DNA from: Coffea arabica
Lineage: Eukaryota > Streptophyta > Magnoliopsida > Gentianales > Rubiaceae
NCBI RefSeq assembly: GCF_036785885.1
Contig: NC_092329.1
Span: 1,550,001 to 1,614,000, forward strand
DNA: 64,000 bases
Reading direction: 5' to 3'
Every line of letters begins with the position of its first letter. The stretch's first letter is position 1. Made by a program: the position numbers and the translations under genes. Below, one piece after another: positions 26,701-37,047 of the stretch. The notes beneath the pieces are model-generated. The model saw only the letters and a list, made by a program, of their open reading frames with translations, was not told where the DNA came from and did not search any database.

Positions 26701-29700
26701 TTGATCTTCAAAGTTCTACACTAAACTTAAAGTCTTTCAAGCCGGACCATACACCAAATTCTAAAGGGGAACATACTAGCAGTGAACCTGAACCTGAATT
26801 TGAAGTTGAACATGCCAGTAAAGAAATTGAACCTGATCTTGGAGTTGAGGGAAAATCTGGTTTAAATCCAACTACACCACTCAAGGTCTACTCAAGGAAG
26901 AAAGTTCATATTTCTGAACCTGTGCAAATCCAAGAATCTGAACCACAATCAGGTACTGAAAATTCTGTTCCTTTGTGTGTTCAATCTGACTCTGCTCCTT
27001 GTGAATTTAATGATTTAGACCTGCCTATTGCTGTTCGAAAAGGAACACGAGAATGCACTAAGCATCCAATCTCAAATTTCGTGTCTTTCCATAGATTCTC
27101 TCCACAACATAAAACTTTCCTTACCACCATCAATTCTATTTCAATTCCACAAACACTACAAGAGGCACTTAGAAATAAGAATTGGTTACATGCTATGAAA
27201 GAGGAGATGAATGCCCTAGAGAGAAATAAGACTTGGGAAATTGTAAACCTACCCAAAGGAAAGAAAACAGTGGGGTGTAAATGGGTGTTTACTTTGAAAT
27301 ATAGAGCTGATGGTTCATTAGAAAGGCATAAAGCTCGGTTGGTCGCAAAAGGATATACACAGACATATGGGATAGATTACCAAGAGACCTTTGCACCCGT
27401 TGCAAAAATGAATACTGTGCGTGTTCTTTTGTCTTTAGCCGCTAACTTTGGTTGGTGTTTACAGCAATTTGATGTGAAGAATGCATTCTTACATGGGGAT
27501 TTAGAAGAAGAGGTGTACATGGAACCTCCACCGGGTTTTAATGAAATGTTTTTTGAAAAGAAAGTGTGCAGGTTAAAGAAAGCTTTATATGGATTAAAAC
27601 AATCGCCAAGGGCTTGGTTCGGAAGATTTACTAAAGTGATGTTAGCAATGCAATACAAACAAAGTCAAGGAGATCATACTTTGTTCATAAAACATTCAAA
27701 AGGAGGTGTTACAGCTCTACTTGTATATGTAGATGACATCATCATCACCGGGAATGATCCAATTGAAAGAGAAACACTCAAAAAGTGCTTAGCAAAGGAG
27801 TTTGAAATTAAAGAACTAGGGAGGCTGAAGTATTTTTTAGGCATTGAGGTGGCATACTCAAGAAAGGGCATCTTTGTTTCCCAACAAAAGTATGTCTTAG
27901 ACTTGCTTAAAGAAACAGGCAATCTTGGATGCAAGGCAGCAAGCACACCCATTGAGCCTAACTTGAGATTGAATGAAGGGAAGGATGATAGCACAGTAGA
28001 TAAGGGAAGATATCAGCGGTTGGTTGGGAAACTGATATACTTGTCCCATACAAGGCCGGACATAGCATTTGCTGTAAGTGTAGTAAGCCAATTTATGCAT
28101 GATCCAAGAGAGAAACACTTGCAGGCTGTCAATAGAATTCTATCCTACCTCAAAGGGACACCGGGTAGAGGAATTTTGTTCAAGAAAAATGAAGGATTGC
28201 TCATAGAGGCATATACTGATGCTGATTATGCAGGTTCTGTTGTAGATCGTAGATCAACTTCAGGATATTGTACATTTCTTGGTGGGAACCTAGTGACATG
28301 GAGGAGTAAGAAGCAATCGGTTGTTGCAAGATCAAGTGCTGAAGCAGAGTTTAGAGCTATGGCTCATGGAGTTTGTGAATTGCTATGGCTCAAAATAATA
28401 CTTGATGATCTTAAAATCAAGAGTGAAGGGCCTATGAAACTCTATTGCGACAACAAGTCTGCCATCAACATTGCACACAGTCCAGTGCAACATGATCGCA
28501 CAAAGCACATCGAAGTTGATAGACATTTTATTAAAGAAAAGCTGGACAGTGGCATGATTTGCACTCCATATGTAGCATCAAATAATCAATTGGCAGATGT
28601 CTTAACTAAGGGAATGCCAACTTCCAACTTTGAAGACATTACATGCAAGATGGGAATGGAAAATATCTATTCACCATCTTGAGGGGGAGTGTTGAAAATC
28701 TAGAATATCTTTTTCTATGTATATCCCATGATCTCTGCTATATCCCATGATTTCTGCTATATCCCATGATTTCTGCTCTATTTTAGGATAGAATAATTTA
28801 CTCCTAATGTATTTTAGGATAGAATAAATTAGCTCCTAATTTTTAGGAAATTACAGATTTCATGGAATTGACAAAAGTCCAATTCCATTTGTATAAATGT
28901 TGTACAGAGTCTAGAACAAAAGATATGACAGAACAATTCAGTTTTCTTTTTTGTTCACACAGAAACATCATTTGCTACTATTTTTCAGTTGCACATCTCT
29001 AATTTCAGTAAGAATTATGCATGATCTAAAATGCACTTTATATGTAAAGATCACTGCATTAAAGATAGTTGTTTCGACAAGTCATTTGACCACACATTTG
29101 GTCTCAGTGAAATCAGTGACACACAAATGGTGAACTGTTCAAGTATGAAGAAGCCTTAAAGTTGCTGAGGCAACAAGTTGGTTTAACAATGCTTATGAGA
29201 ACTTAAAAGAATAACATTCTGTATGACCATCAACTTCATTGGTGGATAATTTGATTCATAATTTTCTTTTCGATTTGAAATTTAATAAACCTAGAATATT
29301 TACAACATGCAGCACAACCACTGTTTTTACTTTTACATGGTTATTGAAAGTATTCATTGTATCAACAATTTACAAGCATCTAAAATACTCGACAAGGAAC
29401 CCTCTCTTTCAACAGGAGATGTCGCATTCTCTCTCTCTCTCAGAAAGCCAAAGAAAAGAATTTGACCCTAAAGGAGCATGTATAGGTTTCACCTTCTATG
29501 AATAGGTTAAGTATATAAGCAGAAAGCTGAACTACTATGTCATATAACACCCACCATATTAAATGACACCCTTCATCAATTTTACTTGAGATTTAAACTT
29601 TTGACAAGGCCGTTTTTAACCAGAAACAGAGATCCTAACTAAAAAATGTCAAATAACTATTGACATTAACTTTCATCCAGCAAAAGGAGAAAGGGATATG

Positions 29701-32700
29701 CGTCAGCTAAGCATGATAAAGCCATCTACTTGGTTACCTTATCAAACCACTGTGTGGATACATGTGAAGAGCTTTTCTCAGGTGATCAACTCCATTCTGA
29801 ATTCCAAGGCGGTCATCCGACACATATTTCACCTGCAAATCACACAAGCAGATGCGCAAATTTTATAAAAGACATTTCATGAACGGAAGGAAAAAAAAAT
29901 CCCTCATTCAGGCATAATAAAATTAACTGAGACCATTGAACAGAACTTACTAGTTTACCAAGCGCTATTAGGGAGTGCATTGATGTAATCTCTTCACTTG
30001 ACATAAGAGATGTATGACTGTGAGAAACAATTGGCCCAAGCTGATCACTACAATCTAGTGCGTCAATAGCAGATACTATGAAACTAACTTTTGAACTCTG
30101 AAACAAGTCCTTGGGCATCTTCAAGATGCTGCTAATCACTGAATCTTGTCCAGAAATATAATACATCAATCTGCTGATGAAACTTATAGTAGCAGCAGCC
30201 TTTCTACTATCCATTGATAAAATATTTGCAGCAAGTGTCCTAGCTGTCAATAAAGCCAGATCATTCTTGCCAAGTTGCCACAGACATAAAGCATAAATCT
30301 GCAAGCCCTCCAGATCAAGCAGTCCTAATTAGTAGATAAGGATGATATGTTAGAACATGAGATCTGGCCCAACATTTAACAAGCAAAATGACAACTGAAG
30401 GAGTTCATCAGAAAAAGAGAACCATGAGTCTGCCCTCTAAAGCCTTTCCATAATTTCACTGCCCGTTAGCAAGAAATTAGCAAAATCAGACTGCCAATGC
30501 CAGAATGTCCAAACAACATATTCAACAGTTTGTATTCTAAAAAAGGTTTCTGCTGTATTTTCACAATGAATGGAAAATTTTCAGGTGATAAACATGATTG
30601 AACCTCTGACAACATGATCTATGCATCACATAGGAAATATAACCAAAAACAGCAGTTGATCTATTATACAACAAGACAGCACAGTATCAGACCTTCTTTC
30701 TTCAGTAACTCACACTCTTCAACAGCTTCATTGGGACTCCCTGCCTGTACCGGACAAGGATTTAAAAATCAACCATATATGTGGCACCCCTTATTTGTGC
30801 CAACAAGAGATTCAATGGTTTAGGCTAGCAAGTTCAGCCACTTTTAACTATCCAAAGATAAACAACATACCTTACAAAGAGACCTCACAAGGTTCATTGA
30901 AATATCTTTATGATACAATTTTGATACTTCGCCAGAAAAAGAGCTCACTGCATGGCGTGCTAGCCTAAAAGATGCACTAGCACTTTGATAAAGAGATCGT
31001 GCTTCACATATTAGCCCATTCAAATTGTGAGATTCAGGATAATGGGGTGCACGCTGCAAAGCCTGCCTGATGGCTCTAAATACCTGTTGCAGTAAAAACC
31101 CGTAAAATCTTATTGTCCTTTCTGCAGCATCACGTTAACTTCAAAAGCTACTTGGCGGTAAGAAAATGGTAATATGCAACAATGATAATAACTTGAGACT
31201 CAAACGACACCTTAATACCTCTGAAGATGGCATTTGACCAGAATACAAACCAAGCTTTGCAAGACCAATCTGAAACTCTGCAAGCTGCTCAAGAGACAGT
31301 TATCAGTACAACAATGATTACAATGATTACAATGAAATATGCCTCAAAGCATACAAGCATTTACACCGTTCCTTACTTGAGAAAGAACCATAAATGTACA
31401 CATATCACCACTTGCACTACTTCAAGGGCAGAAATATTTCACAAGTGGATTGCATCAACCAAAAGATTAATTTGAAATAGAAATCATTGGACTTTGTGTA
31501 CCTAGTTTCTAAATTCCTCTAAAGAATCTGAGCTAAAAATAAACGGATACGACAAACTATGCTTGCATCTGTGAGAAAGAACGGGAACTTACAGGCAAGA
31601 TCTGCACGGCTTGTAGACAGCAGTCATATGCTTCATCCGGTTTGAGATTCCTGGGGGGAAATTTGGCAGACATAGATACACTTTCCAAATAGAATATGCC
31701 GTCATAAAATGAAGCATTCTAGTTCTGCCATGAATTTATACACATACCTAATATCAGCATCAGCTGACATTCCAGCCCAAGGTAATGCAAGTGAGGGATC
31801 TATGCTTCTAGCACGATCAAATGCTTGCTGTGCCAGTTTCCTTTCACCCTCTAGCCTGTAGAGCTGTAAATCTCAACATTAGATCTCCTACATGTTGCTA
31901 GGCACTGCAACAACCTCCCCCCTCCCCAATCCTCCAAATTCTGAGAAGGTTGTTCAAATTTCAGCAGCTTAAATAGATTTGAGAGTGCATAAACCAGCAA
32001 AGCCTCCTAACATTCTATAAAAGCCAAGAACCAATTGGAGTTGTGAGTCGAAAAGGGCACCCAACTAAGAGAGGTAACACAATTTCAAGCCAGTTGTGTA
32101 AGTATGGCAGATTGACTACATTCAACAAAAACTTGAAAAGAAACACTCATTTAAGATTTTCATCTTTCCAGAATAACTAGCATTGACAATGACTAACAAT
32201 AGGATGTCATGCTTCAAAAGTCGTACACACTGCATCATGATCCCCTAGCACACCAACTTTGTGCAGCCTTACTCATGCAAGAAAATAAAACTTCCATGTA
32301 TCCAATCTTTGATCTCTTAGGTCACAAAAGAGCAACTTTATGAATATAATGATCCCAAAGATAAGTCATTTGACTATGAAATCATTGACTGCTGCCAGAA
32401 AAGATATATTAGTCAATTCACAAATTTGCATGGGTATCACAGAAGCCCACAAAAGGAAAGAACCAACGCATGAATGTGTGTGCTCATTGAGACAGAAAGA
32501 GAGCGCTGCAGCAACACTATGGTTCCAGACTTGATAATGTTCTTCTAGTGTCAAGAAAAACTTGAGTTCAAGTTCTCTCTCACGTCTAAAAAGATTATTT
32601 TAGCAGATGGAGTCACTGAATTTAAAATCACATCTGTAAAGCATTACCTTCCCAAGGTACGCCCAAGCAACAGCCAGTGAAACATCCAACTGCAGCCCAC

Positions 32701-35700
32701 GAATAAAAGCATGTTGTCTCAAGGCATTATGATCTGATAAACATCCTAATGTCACCCAGAACTCATTATTTTCTCCCTCAAGTAATAAGCCCCCTAAGCA
32801 CATCTTCTCAGCTTGTGACCTGTTAAGTAGGACAACCGCATGAGATGCAAACCTTAATAATCATCCTGTAGCTGAACAGAAGATGAAAAACTACCAAGAG
32901 TTCAGGTCCTCTTCGTGATTCTCTTTTGAAAAGAAAGTAATATCTGATGCTATGGCAATGTCTGTGTACAAATTAGATTGCCAAGGTGCCAAGTGCAGAG
33001 CCCGCTGATAAGAACGAGATGAAGATACAGCAGCTAGATGGCAAATTCTTTTCCAGGAAATGATTGAGTCGCTGAAACTTTTTTGGTCAGCTTTTAAGCC
33101 CCACCCATCATCCACCCAGGGAAAACATTTGGCATAGAATAGCTGACAACACAGAGACGGGCCTCAATTCAGGGCCACTCATTATGAGAAACATTAAATG
33201 AACAGACAATGAGGCCATTTCGAGAAACTTTTGATATATTTGAGAAACTAATACCAAATACAATGCGGAAAACAGAAGGCAGAAATTACCACTAATTACA
33301 AAACAACATAATCATGACAGACGATTTCACCTTAATGTCACCATGCAGCTTCCAGATACATGATATGTTACCAGCTAATGTCATAATCGATACAATTACT
33401 TCAGAAGCCTCCTACAATATTTATAAATAAAATAAATAAGAAAGATATATTTATTGAAACCTCAAATGCTGCAACATTCAAAAGTTCGGGTTCTAAACTA
33501 TCAAGTCAACTGACCTCCAATAGTGAAGCTCCCCATCTAAATGCACCTGAATTTATGCATTCCTTAGCCAAACCAAGTAGAGAAGAAGCTAGCCCATAAT
33601 GTGCAGCTAAATTTTCAGGTGAAATCAACAAAGCTTGCCTAAAATGCTCAACTCCCTACGTGCAAAGATAATTTCACTTAATAGCAACAAAAACGGAAGA
33701 GAGCTAAAAATATTCACATTGAATTATCTCATTGAAATAACATAAGAAGTACCAGTTCAATATGTGATCAAAGCACTTAAACTTGACCTTGTGTTCAGAT
33801 TTATTTAATATAAACTAAGCTCAAACCACAAAAACGGCTTAGAAACGGAAAATAGATCCTAAATAACCTTTTTGTGTTTCTGAACATAAACAAATTTGGA
33901 CATCCCACTAAGAAAATGAAAGTTACGCAACAGGGAGAACTACTACGGGCTAGAAAAAGCTTCATTTACGTTATACTCATTTGGCATTCACAATATGATG
34001 CATAAAACAAACAAAATAATTATTTTTAATGATTCAGAGAAATGAGGATAAAAATAAAAGAAGCGATGAACCTAAAACAAAAAAATACTTTCAGGGGGTG
34101 AGTCACAAAATGAGGTTGGGAGTAAGTCCAATATCAGGAACAAGGGATGGTAAGGTATAAACAAGCTTTACCTTTCTAAAAGAACCTAGCATCAAGGAAA
34201 TGTTTCCGCTTTCAATCAAGGCAAAGATTCTTGACTCCTCTAACTCAATAGCTCTTCCATATGACTGTTGAAGTAACCAAAAGAAGTCACTTTTTTGAGA
34301 GTGAAACAGAATGCAGATCACCCTTATTAAAAGTTACAACAACTAATTATAGAAGCTTCACCAACGTTTAAAAACCCATCTCTTTTTCATTTTCTGGTGA
34401 AGGGGAGAAGGCAGACAATCTAGCTTTATCTGGTTTACCAGAAAGAGGATTATTTTACTTTTTAATGAATAAAAGCAAAAAGGTTCTGCAGCAGCACGAG
34501 TTAATGTCAGTGAGAGAATTATGTAAGAGGCAGAAATGTATCATCAGCTCAATATTAGAGAAAAGAAAGCAGAGAAGAAAGATTTATTAAGATGACCTTG
34601 ATTGCAGCAGTGAACATGCCCAGTCTCTGGTAGGCTAGACCCAAGGCCTATAGTAGCAGAAAGACAGAAAAAGACCTTAAATAAATGTGTGCTACTGTAA
34701 AAGAGAATGCTTGTTGGAGTGCAAAGGGATATAATATATATTTTTTAGAAAAAGAGAATGAATGGACAAAGAAAGACCTCCCAGAGATCGGCACAGGTGG
34801 GATAGCCACGGATGGCATGCTGAAGTTTCTGCACAGCTTCAGACCATCTCTTTTGATGGACCTGGAATTGCAAACACGCGTCCATGGACGATTCAGCACA
34901 AAAGAAACGAAGAAAAAGGCAGGTTATATAGTTTGGGAGAAAAAACATTTTAGAGAGCATTGCGGTGAAAAGATGAGAGGAGAAATGGGTAAAACCTGAA
35001 GAAATCCCAATCTTCGAAAAGCCCAAAAGGCTGTCGGGGACTTATTGGAAGCTTGAGTGCAGATGGCAAACTGCAAGGAGATTTTACCTTGTTGGTCCAA
35101 CAAATCACAGATAGCTTCCCCGGAAAGGGAATCATCAGGATCGAGGAGGAGGGCTCGTTGGTAGCACTTGAGAGCCCTCTGGTTCTGGCTCTGGTCGTAG
35201 TCCAATCGCGAGTAATAATCACCCAAATACCTGAAAGCAGCAGCTTCCTGGGGGTTGAGCTTTGCGCAAGTTACAAAATGCTCTGCTGCTTTTGACTCTT
35301 CTCCCTCTTCCCACAGTAATATTCCCTGACGACACCACCACCACCACCACAACAACAACAAACAGAGTCAGACAGCAATGCAGCAGGAGCCATCACCGAA
35401 ACCAGTCAAAAAAATTCTTAATAAATAATACTGCTCCGTAAATAATGCTACTACAGAAAAATTGAATTGAATTGAATTGAAGCTTACGAGTTTAAAATGG
35501 AGGGATGAATCATCTGGTTCGGAGTTTAATAACTCTTCCAAGTGTCTTCTCCTTGCAACAGCTTCGCAATCTTTCCCCCCATCCTACATGTACATGTACG
35601 TGTTAACCCCAAACCAAAAAAAAAAAGGAAGAGTAAATGTACGTGTAAGCAAACACAAAATCATTGTGCAGCTACAGGCGGCCCGATTAATCAAACGAAT

Positions 35701-35741
35701 TTGAAACAAAACAAAACAAGAAGAAGAAGAGAGAGAACCAT
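20800..35741 (-). CDS. SKI3: SKI3, tetratricopeptide scaffold of the Ski complex
   Basis: Twenty-one exons close in phase to 1,180 aa, close to the Arabidopsis SKI3 length (about 1,170). Exons 5' to 3': 35739-35741, 35488-35583, 34996-35325, 34778-34861, 34597-34647, 34172-34264, 33515-33655, 33331-33411, 32895-33142, 32648-32819, 31748-31863, 31593-31650, 31219-31284, 30871-31083, 30693-30744, 29951-30324, 29738-29832, 23220-23462, 22230-22873, 21649-21849 and 20800-20981. TPR-type helices are visible, for example [31 protein letters not shown] and [16 protein letters not shown]. The protein should hold SKI2 and SKI8/VIP3 and feed mRNA to the cytoplasmic exosome for 3'-5' decay. The ATG forms the last three bases of exon 1, preceded by an in-frame TGA. 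Intron 17 (6.3 kb) is swollen by a copia element; the coding sequence itself is unbroken. Confidence 0.92.
23877..23881. repeat. Copia target-site duplication, left
   Basis: CACAG directly before the 5' LTR, repeated directly after the 3' LTR at 28958-28962. Five base pairs is the standard Ty1/copia duplication length. Confidence 0.92.
23882..24149 (+). repeat. 5' LTR of the copia element
   Basis: 268 bp, from TGTTGAAAATC to TTGTTCA. It contains three consecutive near-identical units of TATATCCCATGATTTCTGC and two copies of a TTTTAGGATAGAATAA motif. A TATA-like TATAAAT at 24084-24090 is a candidate core promoter. Identical by eye to the 3' LTR. Confidence 0.95.
24150..24161 (+). promoter_or_regulatory. 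Primer-binding site (initiator Met tRNA)
   Basis: TGGTATCAGAGC immediately follows the 5' LTR with no spacer. This is the standard complement of the plant initiator tRNA-Met 3' end used to prime minus-strand synthesis. Confidence 0.93.
24309..28682 (+). CDS. Copia gag-pol polyprotein, intact single frame
   Basis: 1,457 aa with no stop or shift. The Gag region (about 30-245) begins with the [12 protein letters not shown] motif of plant copia Gag. It is followed by a CCHC zinc knuckle (C249, C252, H257, C262). The aspartic protease shows DSGATDH with catalytic D354. The integrase has an HHCC-type N-terminal finger (HHFRLGH ... CDTC, about 490-525) and the DDE core ([30 protein letters not shown]). 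The reverse transcriptase active site YVDD is at 1140-1143, and RNase H shows [18 protein letters not shown] near 1303-1320. An acidic, Ser/Glu-rich linker separates integrase from RT. Gag and Pol share one frame, so no frameshift is needed. The stop TGA overlaps the polypurine tract. Confidence 0.96.
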   Translation: MSETETSEIHSNTKSEETSNIPQTGDLQNIQAAYRLNGKNYLKWSQFVQTFLKGKGKISHLLGTGPKKGDPKFAAWDEEDSMVMSWLWNSMLPEISDACMFLSTAQDIWSTIRQTYSKAGDAALIYEIKTKISATKQGNLSVTQYANLLQNLWQELDQYRCVQMLCSEDAATLKNFIEKDRVYDFLAGLNVEFDQVRVQILGKERLSSLNETISLVRAEENRREVMLEPKTLEGSAMISTKSNKDTIWCTYCKKSRHTRDDCFKLHGKEQVLSRKGGFKGGKAHLTAGEDQTQEKSNQTGMGEFKKEEIDKLRNLLNSLEKSSSTCSLAQSGKYLNSYALSASSMSSLGSWVIDSGATDHMTHSPIRFRTYNPCPGNRKITVADGSPITVAGQGTVNLSNSLSLNNVLHVPKLSSNLISIHQITKDLNCRVIFYTTHCVFQDLVTGRTIGLAKVNDGLYYLEEMSGNKKNKNQLSLTCSSNNKSEIWLHHFRLGHPSFMLLKSMFPSLFKNEDVSSFHCDTCEIAKHHRLSFPLSNTRSTRPFSLIHTEIWGPCRISSISGAKWFVTFIDDCTRTTWLFLMKEKSEVSSIFPMFHKMICTQFGSLIKRVRSDNARDYFNQILSSFFQKEGIIHESSCVDTPQQNGIAERKNRHLLNVTRAILFQHKVPKTFWGEAVLTAAHLINRVPSKVLNNQSPIAALSGFYPDFNVSCTLSPKVFGCVAFVHVHAHQRGKLDPRALKCIFVGYSNTKKGYKCYHPPSKKFFTSMDVTFVENEPYSQSNNPHPQGESSWEDKEFLLDLQSSTLNLKSFKPDHTPNSKGEHTSSEPEPEFEVEHASKEIEPDLGVEGKSGLNPTTPLKVYSRKKVHISEPVQIQESEPQSGTENSVPLCVQSDSAPCEFNDLDLPIAVRKGTRECTKHPISNFVSFHRFSPQHKTFLTTINSISIPQTLQEALRNKNWLHAMKEEMNALERNKTWEIVNLPKGKKTVGCKWVFTLKYRADGSLERHKARLVAKGYTQTYGIDYQETFAPVAKMNTVRVLLSLAANFGWCLQQFDVKNAFLHGDLEEEVYMEPPPGFNEMFFEKKVCRLKKALYGLKQSPRAWFGRFTKVMLAMQYKQSQGDHTLFIKHSKGGVTALLVYVDDIIITGNDPIERETLKKCLAKEFEIKELGRLKYFLGIEVAYSRKGIFVSQQKYVLDLLKETGNLGCKAASTPIEPNLRLNEGKDDSTVDKGRYQRLVGKLIYLSHTRPDIAFAVSVVSQFMHDPREKHLQAVNRILSYLKGTPGRGILFKKNEGLLIEAYTDADYAGSVVDRRSTSGYCTFLGGNLVTWRSKKQSVVARSSAEAEFRAMAHGVCELLWLKIILDDLKIKSEGPMKLYCDNKSAINIAHSPVQHDRTKHIEVDRHFIKEKLDSGMICTPYVASNNQLADVLTKGMPTSNFEDITCKMGMENIYSPS
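28681..28689 (+). promoter_or_regulatory. Polypurine tract
   Basis: GAGGGGGAG abuts the 3' LTR and would prime plus-strand synthesis. Its first two bases are also the last two of the gag-pol TGA stop. Confidence 0.9.
28690..28957 (+). repeat. 3' LTR of the copia element
   Basis: 268 bp, no difference from the 5' LTR seen by eye, including the triplicated TATATCCCATGATTTCTGC units. Confidence 0.95.
28958..28962. repeat. Copia target-site duplication, right
   Basis: CACAG directly after the 3' LTR; matches 23877-23881. Confidence 0.92.
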
Positions 35742-37047
35742 GTCTTCCGGAATGTATCACAGATGCTGGGAATTAGTACTTTTCTCTGACAACGTGCCAA
35801 AACCCTTTTAAAAGATTAAAAACAAAAAAAAAAAGGACAGCTATATTAGCAAGCAAGGGTCACCGATCAGTTGGGGTACGGAACGGTGACCGGGAGGTGT
35901 TTGATTTGATGGTTCGCTGCTCTCGCATTACTCCGTACGAGTTGAGTATCGGACAAGATTACTCCTTTTTTCATTCTTTCTTCTTCAACTAAATGTAGCT
36001 ATATTAGAGCTGAATACTCACTGGCCGCTATTAAAAATGACGGTGGTGGTCAAAAGCTCGAGCTCGAGCTATTTCTTCTGTGTAAATCAGAAGTAACTCG
36101 GCGAGTAGTAATCGAGGTAATAAATTTGTATGAAATAATTAATGTTCAATAAAAAGGAATGCTGGATAAGAAAAGAAAAATTCGTGCTCGAGTAGCTTGA
36201 ACTTAATAAAACTTACAGTTTATTCGAATTTAAACGAGTCGAGTTCGAACTTAATTTCAATTATATGGAATTGAGTTCAAATTCAAATTTATATACTCGT
36301 TTAAACTTGAGTTCAAATTCGAATAGCACTGAATCAGTCAGTGATCAAGTTCGAATTTGAGTATAACGCTCCTCAAGCTGGACTCGGTGGCACCCTACCG
36401 CTACTTGGTTGCTTAGTACTGCGAGTTTTTGTTTCGCAATTGGAAGGGCACCGTTCTTTTTTTGTGCTTGTTTGTTTCACAAAAGGACGGCATGTGACCA
36501 CAGTGTGATGCACAACCAAATAAGGATGGTAGCAAACTAGCTTACCATCACACTTGTGCACGAATTAGAGTTTTTTTTTTTTTTTTTGGGTACAACATTT
36601 TACAAATGGTCTTATACTAGGGGGAGAGGAAGTGAAATGGGGATGGATCAACTAACCTCTTGAATACACTCGCAACTACAAAGTTTTGATAATCTATAAA
36701 ATTAATTATTATCTCAACACCAAAAAAAAAAAAAAAAAAACCTCATGAAAATTTAGAGGGCATTAAACCACGGTTGGCCGGGAAATGCAAGGGGCTTGCA
36801 CAAATTAGAGTTATGGGCAATTGCAAACTGCAGAAGAGGAGGAGGTGCATCCCAGAGCCAGTCACGGTCGTTGCATTTGAGTCAGGCGATTGTACAGGAT
36901 GAGGGGAAAGCCAAGAAGTCAAGAACTATAAACCATTTGCATCTTTCTATACAACGCGAAATCATTCCATTTATTCTCGATCCTTCATTTACAAACAAAC
37001 CAATAGAAAAAAAAAAAAAAAAAACAAATGCGCGCTCTTTCTTTTTG
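35742..37047. other. Promoter side of SKI3 and 3' flank of the DUF547 gene; TE-like palindromic sequence
   Basis: No gene is seen. About 36050-36390 is rich in interleaved CTCGAG, GAGTTCGAA and GAATTTAAACGAG motifs reading alike on both strands, as in a decayed MITE-like repeat, but ends and target duplication are not clear. Long T or A runs occur near 36570, 36721 and 37008. Confidence 0.4.

Larger units (their letters stand above)
23882..28957 (+). mobile_element. Complete Ty1/copia LTR retrotransposon inside SKI3 intron 17
   Basis: 5,076 bp, with 268-bp LTRs that start TG and end CA, a CACAG target duplication, a tRNA-iMet primer-binding site, a purine tract and one uninterrupted gag-pol frame. 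The order protease, integrase, reverse transcriptase, RNase H defines copia. By eye the two LTRs are identical along their whole length, which indicates a very recent insertion. It lies antisense to SKI3, so its own polyadenylation signals do not read in the SKI3 direction. Everything needed in cis and trans is visible, so the copy may be autonomous; whether it is expressed cannot be seen. Confidence 0.96.
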
